64,000 bases of DNA from Pegoplata infirma (lineage: Eukaryota; Arthropoda; Insecta; Diptera; Anthomyiidae), in the NCBI GenBank assembly GCA_963921195.1, contig OY992537.1, positions 57,312,313 through 57,376,312 on the forward strand. The letters run 5' to 3'. This document shows, in pieces, positions 33,591 to 44,810 of this stretch (within the stretch, counting starts at the first letter, position 1; every line of letters begins with the position of its first letter). A model generated the notes under the pieces. That model did no database searches and was not told where the DNA came from. It saw only the letters and a program-made list of their open reading frames with translations. A program made the translations under genes and the position numbers.

Positions 33591-34113
33591 TTTATACCCT
33601 CCAACAACAGTATGGGGGTATACTCACTTTGTCATTCTGTTTGTTACGCATCGAAATATCGATCTAGGTCCCCATAAAGAATATATTTTATTGATCAGTG
33701 ATCGATTCTAAGACATTCTAGCGATGTCCGTCCGTCTGTCCGTCTGTAGAAGACACGATACAGTCCAAAATAAAAGAGCTAGACTTCCGAAGTTTGGCAC
33801 GAATATGTCTTATATTCCTAGACAGGTTAAGTTCGGAAATGGGCAAAATCGGACCAAGGGGAAAAAGTTCCCCCTTGGAGAACTAAACCAAGAAAAACCG
33901 CATTTTTTGCAGGGTTTTTTGTACTTTTGCTAAGCAAATGCAACATTCTTATCTCAGAAGAAGTTCAAAACCGCAAGGGAAAGGTGTCCCCGTCTCCCAC
34001 CAACCCCCCAAAAAAAGAAAAAGACGCCCCTGATTTTTTTTATATTGTTTTTTACGTTTTGGAGGGTATAAAAGGTTCGGCACAGCCGAATGTAACACTC
34101 TCACTTGTTTTCA
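33591..34113 (+). mobile_element. Hairpin family B copy, near complete
   Basis: It begins TTTTATACCCTCCAACAACA, contains GTATGGGGGTATACTCACTT, and ends GGAGGGTATAAAAGG, hairpin TTCGGCACAGCCGAA (34076-34090) and TGTAACACTCTCACTTGTTT. It is tandem with the previous copy, and the two agree closely over about 400 bp, so they may derive from a duplication or from two insertions at one site. The ATACCCTCC start and GGAGGGTAT near the end are inverted repeats of each other. Confidence 0.75.
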
Positions 34114-35060
34114 TTAAAAAAGTTTAGAAATAAAATTTTTTATCAAACAATTTTTTTTTCCATCAAATTATTTTTCGTAAATTTTTTTTTATCGAAAACT
34201 TTTTTTCTCATGAAATTTTTTTTTTCATTAATTTCATAATTTTTTTTTATCAAAAAAAAAATTTTTTATAATTTTTTTTTTAGTAATTGTGTTTACATAT
34301 TGTTAATATATTAATTATTTCTGAGAAATAATAATTGTTGTACAAAAAATACAACTCTGTTAAAAAGTTAAGATTGATTTAGTTTCTGCCAAATGAATAC
34401 AACACGAATGATAGTGAATACGGGTTATTCAACACAAAGAGGAGTAATTCCGATATTAAATTTGTTCAAAAGTTTCATTTAAATGGCTAATTTTAATCTG
34501 ACACACATTAAGTGTGTGGCAATCGAAGGAGTGCTGATGATGGAAGTGTGGCATCTGCCGAAAGCTGTCGACATCTCCACTTAGCCTGTGATGTCACTTG
34601 ATTTTTTTCAGATTTTCTCATTGTACAACAATTATTATTTCTCAGAAATAATTAATATGGACTCAAACCGAACTAAGTATATTTTTTTTTTATCAACATT
34701 TTTTTTCCATCAATTGTTTTTTTTTCATCAAAAACTTTTTTTTCGTAATTATTTTTTTCATCAAAAACTTGTTTTTCATAATTTTTTTCATCAAACATTT
34801 TTTTTCATCAAAAACTTTTTTGTCATCAAAAACTTTTTTTTCATAATTTTTTTCATCAAACATTTTTTTTCATCAAAAAGTTTTTTTCATCAAACATTTT
34901 TTTATGAAATTTTTTTTTCATGAATATATTTTTTTTTTCATCAAAAATTATTTTCCATCACATTTTTAATTTTTTTTTTTTTATCAAAATTTTGTTTTTC
35001 ATCAAAAAATTTTTCTTTTCATTTTTTTATATTTTTTTTAACCAAAACTACTTTTTGACC
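34114..35060. repeat. T-rich minisatellite of CATCAAAAACTTTTTTTT units
   Basis: Units of about 18-25 bp (TTTTTTTCATCAAA with AACTTTTTTTTCAT variants) fill 34130-34280 and 34680-35040. A miniature element at 34311-34655 lies between the two parts. The 111-codon Phe/His/Lys-rich open frame at 34588-34923 is a translation of this simple repeat. Confidence 0.7.
34311..34655. mobile_element. 345-bp miniature element with perfect 34-bp inverted ends
   Basis: TTAATTATTTCTGAGAAATA then ATAATTGTTGTACA at the left is exactly complementary to the right end up to 34655. TA is present outside both ends (34309-34310 and 34656-34657). The centre has ordinary base composition (for example GGAGTGCTGATGATGGAAGT near 34529) unlike the surrounding T-rich array. 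The perfect ends suggest a fairly recent insertion. It is non-coding. Confidence 0.7.
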
Positions 35061-35234
35061 AAATTTGAAATTCTGACATAAAAATGCTCCATTTGTTTAA
35101 CAAATGTACAAAAAACAATTGAGAGTTTTAAATTCTTCTGTGCCGAAACATTTTTACTCTCCAAAATGTAAAAACCTTATTTGCACTTAAGTAATGCACT
35201 CATTTACCAAATTTGCGGCTCTTTTGGTTTAGAC

Positions 35235-35757
35235 TAGTGCCCCCCATTTCCCGGTTCTCGGTATTCCCGGGAATACCGGTATTCCCGGTTCTGGTACCGG
35301 TTTCCCGGTTCTAGATATATTCCCGGGAGTACCGGTATTCCCGGTTCTGATCCTGGTACCGGTTCTCAAAAACCAAAAAAATACTATACAATAAAATATT
35401 TAAATTACACCATAAAATATTTAAATTACACTATTTAATCAGTATTTAAAAAATATTTAGTTATGTTTTTAAAATTATTTGAAAATCATGTATCTGTTTT
35501 TTCTTAACTTCAAAAAAATAAATGGAAATGGTATTTTTCACATTTTTTTTTGGTAAAAGCAAAGAAAAAAATTGAATTTTACAAAATATACATACCGGTA
35601 GTCCCGGGAATACCGTCAGAACCGGAACCGGGAATACCGGTATTCCCGGGAATACCGGGAATGAGTTAAGAACCGGGAAACCGGTACCATTTCCCGGTTT
35701 TACCGAGAACCGGGAATACCGGTATTCCCGGTACTACGGTACTGACCGTAGGCACTA
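35235..35757. mobile_element. GC-rich hAT-like miniature element
   Basis: The perfect 8-bp duplication GTTTAGAC occurs at 35227-35234 and 35758-35765. The termini are TAGTGCC and GGCACTA. Each arm is built of repeated CCCGGGAATACCGGTATTCC-type palindromic blocks and TTCCCGGTTCT, while the central 240 bp are AT-rich. It is the only strongly GC-rich sequence in the window. No coding capacity. The 8-bp duplication and the TAGTGCC end support hAT. Confidence 0.85.
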
Positions 35758-36036
35758 GTTTAGACTACATTCAATTTACTTTGCAAATTGACCTCACCCC
35801 CGTCCAAATTCAAAGAAATTCAGTACTGAGTTTTTCTTTAGCAAAAAGGAGTTCGTTTCAATTTTTCATGATGCAGTCCAAAATTAAACAGCCAGACTCC
35901 TGAAGTTTAGCACAAATATGTCTCATTTTCAGAGGTAGGTTAAGTTCGTGAATGGGCAAAATCGGGCCAATGGGAAAAAAGTTCCTCCTTGAAGATTTGA
36001 ACCAACCTGTGAAAAAATACAATTTTTTTACATGCT

Positions 36037-38765
36037 ATTATACCCTCCACTTAGTGATAGAGGGTATATATAAGTTTGTCATTCCGTTTGTAACTCATCG
36101 AAATATCGGTCTGGGACCCCATAAAGTATATGGGGCATTCCATGCCAAATCACTCACTTTTAGGCCCGACCCCCTTCGATTAATTTTATTTTTGGATATG
36201 TTTTAGTACGTATTAAATGCAACTTGCAGCCAAATTTTCAGCCTTTTATTTCAAGATGGTGTTGAGTAATCAATTTTTCAAAATGGCGATTTTCTCAAAA
36301 AAATTAAAAAATTTAAATTTTCAATTAATTTTGACCAGTAAAAAATATAGATATTTTACAAAAAGTTGGACAACGTTTTGTTGGTATTTAAATGTAGTTT
36401 TAGAAAAAAAATATGAAAAAATTATTCGAAGTAATTATCACTTATTTTTTGACGTTTAAAAATTAAAATCGACTTTTTTAAAAAGTCCGAAACCTTCGAT
36501 TTTTTTGTAAAAAACTATAAGAATTCTACTCTAAATTATGCAACTTTTAAGCCATAACTCGAGATGTGATCACAATTCTTTCTATTTTTTTTTTAATTTT
36601 TAAAATTGCACCTTTTATGTTTTGGCTCTGATTTATTTTATATGGAGCTCCAAAAAAAAAACAATGGTAGATACTGACCCTAACTTACCCTAAATATATT
36701 CATTTGGAGGTAAATATACGTCTCACAAAAATTTGGGACGATCGGACATGTGTAAGGCGCTTAGCATGGTCCTTGAAATTTAAAAAACGGATTACAAGGA
36801 AAAATATGAATTTTTTTCTGTTTTCGAAATTTCTTTGGTATTTTAAGTTAAGTTTTAATTCAAGTGATTACAGAATTATGATGTGGAGTAAAATGCCTTT
36901 CTAATAAGGTACTAAAAACTAAAATCGGTTGAAAATCAGCCAAGTTATTACAACTTCCCCAGGCATCTAGCGTGTGCCATACAACTTGATTAAAAAATAC
37001 GAGGCCCTTTTTTTTAAATTTATTGAAATTTTCTACTGTAATAACATTTTTTCATTATTCATGTTTCAGTGTAATATTTTTTTGACTTTTCCAAATTTTA
37101 AAACAAAAAAAATATTTATTTTTTAAAAATAGAGATTTCAAAAGGGTGTGGAAAATGCAGGCATTTTTAGCACTAATTTAAAAAATGTTAGCAAAACACA
37201 ATATGAAAAATACTTGTCATTTAATAACATTTGAACTTGAAGAATAAAAAAATGTTATTACAGTAGAAAATTTCATTGAATTTCAAAAATCGGATTGTAT
37301 TGATTAATCAAGTTGTCTGCCACACGTTAGATGCCTGGGGAAGTTGTAATAACTTGGCTGATTTTAAACCGATTTCGGTTTTTATGACCTTAATAGAGAG
37401 ACATTTTACTCTACATTTCAATTCTGTAACCATTTGAATTCAAAATTAACTTAAAATACCAAAAAAATTAAGAAAACAGAAAAAAATGCATATTTTCCCT
37501 TGTAATCCGATTTTCAAACTTCAAAGCCGATGCGGCACGCCTTACCCATGTCCGATCATCCTAAAATTTTCTGAGACGTATTTTTACACCCAAGTTAATA
37601 TATCTAGGGGAAGTTACGGTCAATATTTACCAAATTATTTTTTTTGGAGCACCATATAAAATAAACCAGAGTCAAAAAAAAAAAAGTGCAATTTTCAAAA
37701 TTTGAATAAAAATAGAACGAATTACGATCACATCTCGAATTATGACTTAAAAGTTGCGTAATTTAGAGTAGAATTTTTTGACATTTTTAAAAAAAAATCG
37801 AAGGTTTCGGACTTTTTCAAAAAGTCGATTTTAATTTTTATACGATAAAAAACAAGTGATAATTACTTCGAATAATTTTTCATATTTTTTTTCTAAAACT
37901 ACATTTAACTACCAACAAAATGTTGTCCATCTTTTTTTAATATATCTATATTTTTTACTGGTCAAAATTGATTGAAAATTTAAATTTTTTCATTTTTTGG
38001 AAAAAATCGCCATTTTGAAAAATTGATTACTCAACACCACCTTTGTTTAAAAGGCTGAAAATTTGGCTGGAAGTTGCATTTAATACGTACTAAAACATAT
38101 CCAAAAATAAAATTAATCGAAGGGGGTCGGGCCTAAAAGTGAGTGATTTGGCATGGAATGCCCCATATATATTCATGAACCCCTATCGATTTTAAGATAT
38201 TCAAGCGATGTCCGCCTGTCTGTCTGTGGAAAATGTTGTCACGACCAAAATATTACACGGAGATGACTGAAATTTTATACAAGGGGTTATCTAGCCCTAA
38301 CGGCCGGCACTGCGACTCTTATGGGTCTTTTGTGCCAAGATCCATTAATCTAATTCAAACTCTGTTCAATGTTCCTAATAAAACTGTTCCTGACTGAAAC
38401 TTAACATATTTATTGGAAGTTCTCCCGAGAAGTTTGGTATTGCATTTGAGCGACATCGGTTAGCGGTTCAAAAGTTATGAACGAAAATGTAAGGACACCT
38501 CAAAAATATTAGTACATTCAACATAACCTAAAAATAGAAAATGGTATTTGAACAAGTACGAACATGTTTTTTGACAAAAAAAAAAAATCGCAGAATTTTT
38601 TTTTCACCAAAAAAAATTTTTTTTCGCTGAATTTTTTTTTTAAATTTTTTTTTTGTTCAAAAGTAATTTCCTTTTAAATAAAGTTTTTTGCAAAAACCTT
38701 TTTGAAATTGTGGAGGGTATCAATACATTCGGCAAGGCCGAATTTAACTTTTTTACTTGTTTTGT
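36037..38765 (+). mobile_element. Hairpin family C copy split by the 2-kb palindrome
   Basis: 36037-36131 carries TATACCCTCCACTTAGTGAT to GACCCCATAAAGTATAT. 38165-38765 resumes with ATATATATTCATGAACCCCT, TCTGTCTGTGG, ACGAAAATGTAAGGACACCT, TACATTCAACATAACC, a GGAGGGTATCAATACA box and the hairpin TTCGGCAAGGCCGAA (38728-38742), ending TTTTTTACTTGTTTT. The two pieces are contiguous in the intact copy at 28469-29022. About 110 bp of unrelated sequence (TTATCTAGCCCTAACGGCCG) lies near 38285-38400. Confidence 0.75.
36132..38164. mobile_element. Large palindromic element, arms of about 937 bp
   Basis: The left end GGGGCATTCCATGCCAAATC is matched by GATTTGGCATGGAATGCCCC at the right. Pairing continues through GACCCCCTTCGATTAATTTT, TTTAAATTTTCAATTAATTT, a GGATTACAAGG block, TAATAAGGTACTAAAAA and AGTTATTACAACTTCCCCAG, up to TTCTACTGTAATAACATTTT, leaving a loop of about 160 bp (37069-37227). 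Arms differ by scattered substitutions. Flanks are ATAT on both sides, compatible with a 2- or 4-bp duplication in (AT)n. No protein is encoded. A transcript of either strand would fold into a very long hairpin RNA. The superfamily is not recognised. Confidence 0.8.
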
Positions 38766-38970
38766 ATTTTTTAAATAAATGAAACATTTGGTATATTTAT
38801 CGCGATTGGAAGGTGCTCTCAACATCCCAACAGACACTCTCAACATCCCCAACTGACCCTATAACCCCCCCCCAAAAAAAACATCCCTGACAATTTTTTT
38901 TTTATATTTTCCCATTTTGGAAGGTGTAAAAGATTCGGCACAGCCGAATAAAACACTCTCACTTGTTTTT

Positions 38971-40126
38971 TTAGAAAAATTTCAAAGGTCATTGTTTTGA
39001 CTCAATTTTTGCATACGCTTTTTTAAGCATACGTTTTTCATGTCCCAATTCCACTATTCTGCACATCCTACTAAGGTGGATCATCCTTGATTTTAGGAAC
39101 TAAAGATATTGTTTTGAGTGTTTTAAAGATTTTTTTTAATTTCAGAAAATTTATTAAAATTCAAACCCTGACTTTTACAACTTTTCTACTTTGTTTCTTT
39201 CTCCAGTTTATATATTTATGTATATTTGATGGTAATACTATGATATCGATTGATTTTTTGCTTTTTTTTTTGTAGACAATTTATATATTTTCTAAAGATA
39301 ACGTAATCATTATTACTTTTATTGCTCTACAAACATTACTAAGAATTATGAAAAAAAAAAATAGAATTATTAATAAAACTAGAAAACTAACATTGATAAT
39401 TACAAACAAAATAATGGTGATTGACACAAAAATAAGGAAATTCCAGAATACTATTCTGGTTATTATTTTCTTTTTCCAACTCAAATAAAAAGCAATAAAT
39501 AATTTAATGTATTCATTGAATACAGACAAATTTAATGGTTTTTCCAAATAAAAAAAACATCAAAAATTAATCATATGTTTCAATTGGTTCCACTAAAATG
39601 ATCTTGATGACAGTTGGTGTCAAAAAATTATTTTTTAAAGAAAAAACTGTATATATGATACACATTTATGTCTCTATAGGTGTAACGGGAGCCCATACAA
39701 TTTAAAATTAAAGTGCCATAAAAATGTTAATTTTTAAATTTATGACACCTTTTTTTAAGAGAATTATACCAAAAAAGAAAAAACAACAGAAGTGGTGTTA
39801 ATTTTACAAAAAAAAAAAATGTCACTGACACTTTCAGTGATCTTTGAAAAAGAAAACGCCGTCTTTTCAAAAAAAAAAAAAAACTTTTACACAACATATG
39901 GGTAAGCGTGCCATTATAATGATCATTAAAATTTAAGGATCTTGTTTATTTTTATAAAAAGGGAATCAACCAATAACATATGTTGACATATAACAAAACA
40001 AAAATAAAAATATTTTGAAGCGCCCATATAAATTAAAAAAGAAAAACACAATTATGTATAAAAAAAACTATAAAAAAGGAACTTGAAACATTCATTAAAA
40101 ATTTTAAAAAATATGTTTTATAAAAA
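38971..40126. other. AT-rich spacer without recognised features
   Basis: Long A and T tracts. The frames at 39087-39275 and 39281-39547 give hydrophobic low-complexity peptides and are not supported. Confidence 0.45.
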
Positions 40127-40127
40127 A

Positions 40128-41217
40128 ACAAGTAGAAAAGTTAAATTCGACTTTGCCGAATCTATGAATACCCTCCACAATGCCCATTTTAAGTGATAGT
40201 AAATTTACTAACGTGAAAAAAAAACCAGTTGCATTTTTTTGAAGGGTAGCACATTTTTTAACGTGAAAAATTTAACAATTTTGATTAGAAATATTTTATT
40301 TTGAGTAAAAAACGCTTTTTTTGTCATTTAAAAAAAAAAAAAAAAGAAAAATTACTATTTTTTTTTAAGTGTAAAACTTTTTTGAGTGTAATGTTTTTTT
40401 TTTATACTGTAAAAATATTTCTGAGTGAATGCACGTACGTATGTACACAAAATATTGTAATTTTTGTAAAAAAAAAAAAATTTTTTGTGCAAATTTTTTT
40501 TTGAGTGTAAAAATTTTTTTGAGTGTAATTTTTTTTGAGTGTAAAATTTTTTTCGAGTGTAATTTTTAAGTTACCAATGCTTTTAAAACTAAACAAGTTT
40601 AAAAAGCATTGCTTACAAATTAAACAAGTTGAAAAGCATTGTTTAGTTACCACCAATGCTTTTAAAACTTGTTAAAACACGTGGCATTTTAGATGAAACT
40701 AATCTGAAATTCAGGGTTTTGCTTATAACTTTTGAACCACTGGACCGATTGAGCTGAAATTTAATACCAAACAGACCCGGGGAACAGCAAAGATTCATGC
40801 CAAGCTTCAGTAGTCTCATTATTGTCTTTCGAAAGTTATCGTGTTTTTGATCTCGTAAATTCGCGAAACACCCTTGCCGAAATTTACTCTTTTGCTCATA
40901 ACTTTTGAACCACTGGACCGATTTGGCTGGATTGCAATACCAACCTGACCAGGTAAATGACAAACATATATGCCAAACTTCAGTAGCCTCTGTAAAGTCT
41001 TTCAAAAGTTAGCGTGTTTTCTACGGACGGACAGACAGACAGACAGACAGACGGACGTACGGACGGACGGACGGACGGACATCGCTAGATCGACTTAAAA
41101 TCGATCGAGGATCATGAATATATATACTTTATGGGGTCCTAGACCAATATTTCGAGGTGTTACAAACGGAATGACAAACTTATATATACCCTCTATCACT
41201 AGAGTGGAGGGTATAAA
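40128..41217 (-). mobile_element. Hairpin family G element, long copy
   Basis: The left end is ACAAGTAGAAAAGTTAAA with the hairpin TTCGACTTTGCCGAA (40146-40160) and GAATACCCTCCACAATG. The right end is CCCTCTATCACTAGAGTGGA then GGGTATAAAA. Inside are two related 140-bp units containing CATAACTTTTGAACCACTGG (near 40722 and 40899), each followed by a CTTTCGAAAGTTA-type block, then a (GACA)n/(GGAC)n run at 41030-41082 and TAAAATCGATCGAGGATCAT. The 120-codon minus-strand frame (40643-41005) is a translation of the duplicated units and has no known family. Confidence 0.7.
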
Positions 41218-41599
41218 AATATGCTTTATTAAAAAAAAAATATCAAATAAAAACATTAAAATCGATTTTATGGTTTCATTAAGGAATAAACGTGCATACC
41301 ATAAGGGTAAATTGAAAAAAATATATCGACATTGAGGAAACAATTGATTTTTAATTAAACTTAACAATGGTAATACTAATTGCAAAACAATTTAAATCGA
41401 AATTATGAAAAATAACTTTTAGTTTTTAAAATTTTTTATATTTTTTATTTAGATTTTTCAACTTAAACCCTTATAAAAAATTGAATTAGAACCCGTGCTT
41501 GATCAATTCTAACAGAAAAAACAACAGATTAACTTTAATGTTTTGTTAAAATGAATCAGACACGTGTCTGCTCAATAAAAATATTAGACTTTACCGAAC

Positions 41600-42329
41600 C
41601 GTTCAGTTTTTATTAATGACTATTTCTGTCCTTTATTTCAAAAATAACACACTAAAAACAGAAACTTTCATTCGCATTTAATTTTTAAAGTCATTTATTT
41701 TTGTTCTGTATGTAAAAACTACTGATTATTCTTTAAATTTTTAATGATTTGTGTAAGTAATTTTTTTTTTTTAAATTGTTGGTATTTTTTAATGAGATAT
41801 TATTAGTTTTTACCTACACAAGTAGGTTATTTTTTTGTAGAAAAAAAAAATTCAAAAAATTATTTATAGAAATATAAAAACATGTTTGTATCAAGTGACT
41901 TTGGTACGATGGGTAGAGTGTCTGGCCAGAATGTAGTTGATTGCGGGATCGATTCCCCAAAATTTTTTTAAAAATTTTAAAAAAAAATTAATCAATAGAA
42001 AATTATAAAAAATAACCTACGAAATCATTAATTTTTAATGTTTTCGTAGGTTATTGTTTTGGAATTTGTTGGTAAAAATAACAGAACTATCATTAATTTT
42101 TAATGTTTTCGTAGGTTATTTTTTTCGAATTTGTTGGTAAAAATGAATGAGAAAAACGTAATTTTTTAATGTTTAATGTTATTTATTTTAGAAAATTTTG
42201 TCAACAGTAAAAAATAAATGTTGATGTTTGTTAAAACAAATAAATAATTACTGGGATGGTTTTCAATTGTTTATTCACTGGATTTAAGTGTGTTTTTCAT
42301 TTGTTTTAGCCAACAAAATATTTTGAGTG
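41600..42329 (-). mobile_element. CACTC-family TA element, first copy, one end lost
   Basis: The right end reads CAAAATATTTTGAGTG. Inside, from left to right, are TCAGTTTTTATTAATGACTA, the tRNA-like segment, two TAACCTACGAAAAC-type blocks in reverse and a GATGGTTTTCAATTGTTTAT block. The order is the reverse of the copy at 52239-53048. Its left terminus (CACTCAAAAATT expected) is missing upstream of about 41600. Confidence 0.65.
41893..41960 (+). other. tRNA-like segment with Pol III A and B boxes
   Basis: An A-box-like TGGTACGATGGG (41902-41913) and a B-box GATCGATTC (41947-41955) lie 33 bp apart, within the spacing found in tRNA genes, with TAGAGTG after the A box as in a D-arm. The B box fits GWTCRANNC fully. 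The acceptor and T stems do not pair well and there is no 3' acceptor complement, so this is not a functional tRNA gene. Similar copies occur on the minus strand at 44740-44810 and 52608-52680, each inside the same repeat family. Confidence 0.6.
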
Positions 42330-42532
42330 TTACAATAAGTTCTAGGAGGCAAAATTTTCCGGTGGCTCAACAATTTGAGGTAAGTTTTGACCGACTATAC
42401 ACTCAAAATATTTTGTAGGCAAAAACAAATAAAAAAACAGATTTAAAACAAGTGATAAAAAAATTGAAAACCATCCCAGTAATTATTCATTAGTTTTAAG
42501 AAACATCAACATTTATTTTTAACTAAAATAAA

Positions 42533-44513
42533 GAATGGCCCGCTTATAATCTGGACGACTTATGTGCCTTATAAGTTTTGAATGAAAAGTCACATTTTTA
42601 TAACACCGTCCGACACACTTTTGTACACATGGACCAGACCGAAAAATTCTGAAAGTAGGGCTGAAAATAAAATACACGTGTCTCCCAGTTTTTCTAGATC
42701 AATTCGTGTTTTCGCGAAAAACGCCATTAAAAAAAGGTGGATTTTTCCAAAGTAGTGTGAAATAAATCGAAAAACTTATTAAATCTACTTCTGAACTAAA
42801 TAATGTTTGAACATATCTTTAGTGAAATTTAAAGACGCTTCTTTTCGTGGAATATATTAACCCTCTAACTCCCATTTTTAGGGGTCATTTATGTTCTCAT
42901 TTCTAATGCTGTCCTAGATAACCATTAAATCATGCATTTAAAGGGTTAAAATGTTCTACAAAAATGTTCTGCATCAAATTTCACTAGGAGTTGTCAAAGG
43001 CCAATAATTTGTGCGATGTTAGCAAAATGCTCAAAAAAGTAAAATTGTATATATTTGTGGTGTAACACAATTTATTAAAATATGATACTTTACAATTTTA
43101 CTTTTTTAAGCATTTTGATAACATCTTACGAATTTTTGGCCTTTGACAACCCCTAGTGAATTTTAATGCAAAAATTTTTGTGGAACATTTTAATCCTTTA
43201 AACGCACGATTTAATGCTTTTCTAGGTGAGTATTTGAAATAAGAACAAAAATTAACCCTAAAAATTGCAGATAGAGGGTTAATATATTCCAAGAAAAGAA
43301 CCACCATTAAATTCTAATGAACTAATCTGTTAACACTATTTTTCTCAGAAGTAAATTTTCTATATTTTTTCGACTTATTTCACACTTCTTTTGTGAAACA
43401 CAATTTAACATTATATTTTTTTTTTGCATTTTTCGCGAAAAACGCGAATTTATTTAAAAAACCTGAGAGATACGGGAATGTTATTTTTATACCCACTTTC
43501 TGACTGTAGTGAATTTTTTCTATAGTGCGAAATTTTTTCTTTTTTGCATTTTTCGCGAAAACGCGAATTGATCTTGAAAAACTGGGAGACACGGGTATTT
43601 TATTTTCGGCCGTACTCTCAGAATTTTTTAGTCCGGTTCATGTGTACAGCCAAAATTTGAGATTTGTCGGACGGTGTAATTTATTTATCAAATTAAAGGA
43701 AATTTTTCCACCTTTTAATTGGTACCGGTTTCAAGTTTGTAGGTTAAATATTTTTTCTTACAGACGCCATTAAGCAAAATTAAGATTAAAAAATTTTGCA
43801 CACTTTCACGTTTTTTGAGAAATACAGCTGTTCAGAAATTGCTTAAACTTTTAAAATTCTAAAATTTACAGTGCTTAGTGTTTTGAATCCTTACGGGGCT
43901 ATATCAAACATAAATTTGAAACCATAAACGCGTAAAAAAATATCGTTTTAGCCCAAGTTTGAAAAAAAAAACATATCAAGTTGAAAAAAACATACCTCCC
44001 TCGAATGAATCCTTTAGGATTAAAGTTCTACGGAGCAATAAATGACTAAACCCGCAAGAGAAAATCGAAGTTCGATGCCAAAACATGATTTCGCTTTTTA
44101 AACACCAATGTTTAAACGAAGTTTAAAGGTTGCCACATGAAACCTGCGTCAAATTTGATGTTAGAAATCACATGGAGTAAAAAATGAGTTTTGCCCACAA
44201 TTTTAACCAATCCAAAAAAAAATTTGCCAAATGTAAAAAAAATAAATTGAAGGAGAGTATAAAGAAGCAAAAAATGCTGTTAAATTTAATGTTAAGTTTG
44301 ATGCAGAGGTAGCACCGAAGGATGTGCAAAATTTCTTCATTTTTTTCGGTTAATGACGTCTGTACTAAAGAATATTTAACCTACAAACTTGAAACCTGTG
44401 CCAAAAAAAAGTGGAAAAATTTTCTTTAATTTGATACATAAATTATAAAAATGTGACTTTTCATTCAAAAGTTCTAAGGCACATAAGTCGTCCAGATTAT
44501 AACCGGGCCATTC
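42533..44513. mobile_element. Foldback element with GAATGGCCCG ends, itself carrying an insertion
   Basis: The left end GAATGGCCCGCTTATAATCT and the right end, read inward, GAATGGCCCGGTTATAATCT are followed on both sides by GGACGACTTATGTGCCTTA and a GAATGAAAAGTCACATTTTT block. Deeper in, ACACGTGTCTCCCAGTTTTT and AACCCTCTAACTCC pair across a centre near 43060. The arms are unequal because a second palindromic element (43679-44443) sits in the right arm. ATACACGTGT and AACCCTCTA-containing blocks are shared with the foldback at 17191-19213, so the two are distant relatives. A target duplication was not identified. Confidence 0.7.
43679..44443. mobile_element. 765-bp inverted-repeat element inside the foldback arm
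   Basis: ATTTATTTATCAAATTAAAG at the left pairs with CTTTAATTTGATACATAAAT at the right, continuing through TTTTTCCA and ACCGGTTTCAAGTTTGTAGG / CCTACAAACTTGAAACCTGT. TA flanks both ends (43677-43678 and 44444-44445). The opposite foldback arm reads almost directly through this point (TTTTTATAACACCGTCC near 42595), so it acts as an empty site. No gene; the 82-codon frame at 43525 crosses the boundary and is dismissed. Confidence 0.7.
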
Positions 44514-44739
44514 ATTTGATAACATTGAACATTAAAAAATAACGTCACTTTCATTTTTTTTACCAACAAATTGAAAAAAATAACCTACAAAAACTTTAAA
44601 AATTAATGACTGTTGTGTTATTTTTACCAACAAATTCAAAAAAAAAAAAATACCTACGAAAACATTAAAAATTAATGATTTCGTAGGTTATTTTTACAAT
44701 TTTTCTATAGAATTTTATTTTTAATTTTTAATAAAATTT

Positions 44740-44810
44740 TTGGGATATCGATCCCGCAATCAACTACATTCTGGCCAAACACTCTACCCATCGTGCCAAA
44801 GTCACTTGAT
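44740..44810 (-). other. tRNA-like segment, second copy
   Basis: On the minus strand the A-box-like TGGCACGATGGG (44787-44798) is followed by TAGAGTGTTTGGCCAGAATG and GCGGGATCGATATC, so the B box has one mismatch here. It is otherwise colinear with 41893-41960. Confidence 0.55.

Larger units (their letters stand above)
35870..38970 (+). mobile_element. Hairpin family B copy split by a family C insertion
   Basis: The left piece (35870-36033) has GCAGTCCAAAATTAAACAGC, AATATGTCTCA and GGGAAAAAAGTTCCTCCTTG in the usual order. The right piece (38790-38970) has the C-run and GGAAGGTGTAAAAGA, the hairpin TTCGGCACAGCCGAA (38934-38948) and the CTCTCACTTGTTTT end. A family C element occupies the interval, so this is the outermost of three layers. 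The left end of the copy is missing. Confidence 0.65.

Noticed and set aside
34588..34923. 111-codon open frame rich in Phe, His, Lys and Ile
   Set aside because: It is a direct translation of the CATCAAAAACTTTTTTTT minisatellite and crosses the edge of the miniature element at 34655.
36704..36904. 66-codon frame inside the large palindrome
   Set aside because: The opposite arm carries the same DNA with changes that break the frame, so there is no sign of coding constraint.
40643..41005. 120-codon minus-strand open frame
   Set aside because: It lies wholly in a hairpin family G element; the two halves of the peptide resemble each other because the DNA unit is duplicated, and other family G copies do not keep the frame.
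41030..41082. GACA/GGAC microsatellite as an independent locus
   Set aside because: It is an internal part of all hairpin families (also near 5811, 28867, 33271, 50345 and 57983) and not a separate element.
41893..41960. Functional tRNA gene
   Set aside because: A and B boxes are present but acceptor ends do not pair and the T stem is weak; three copies occur only inside one repeat family.
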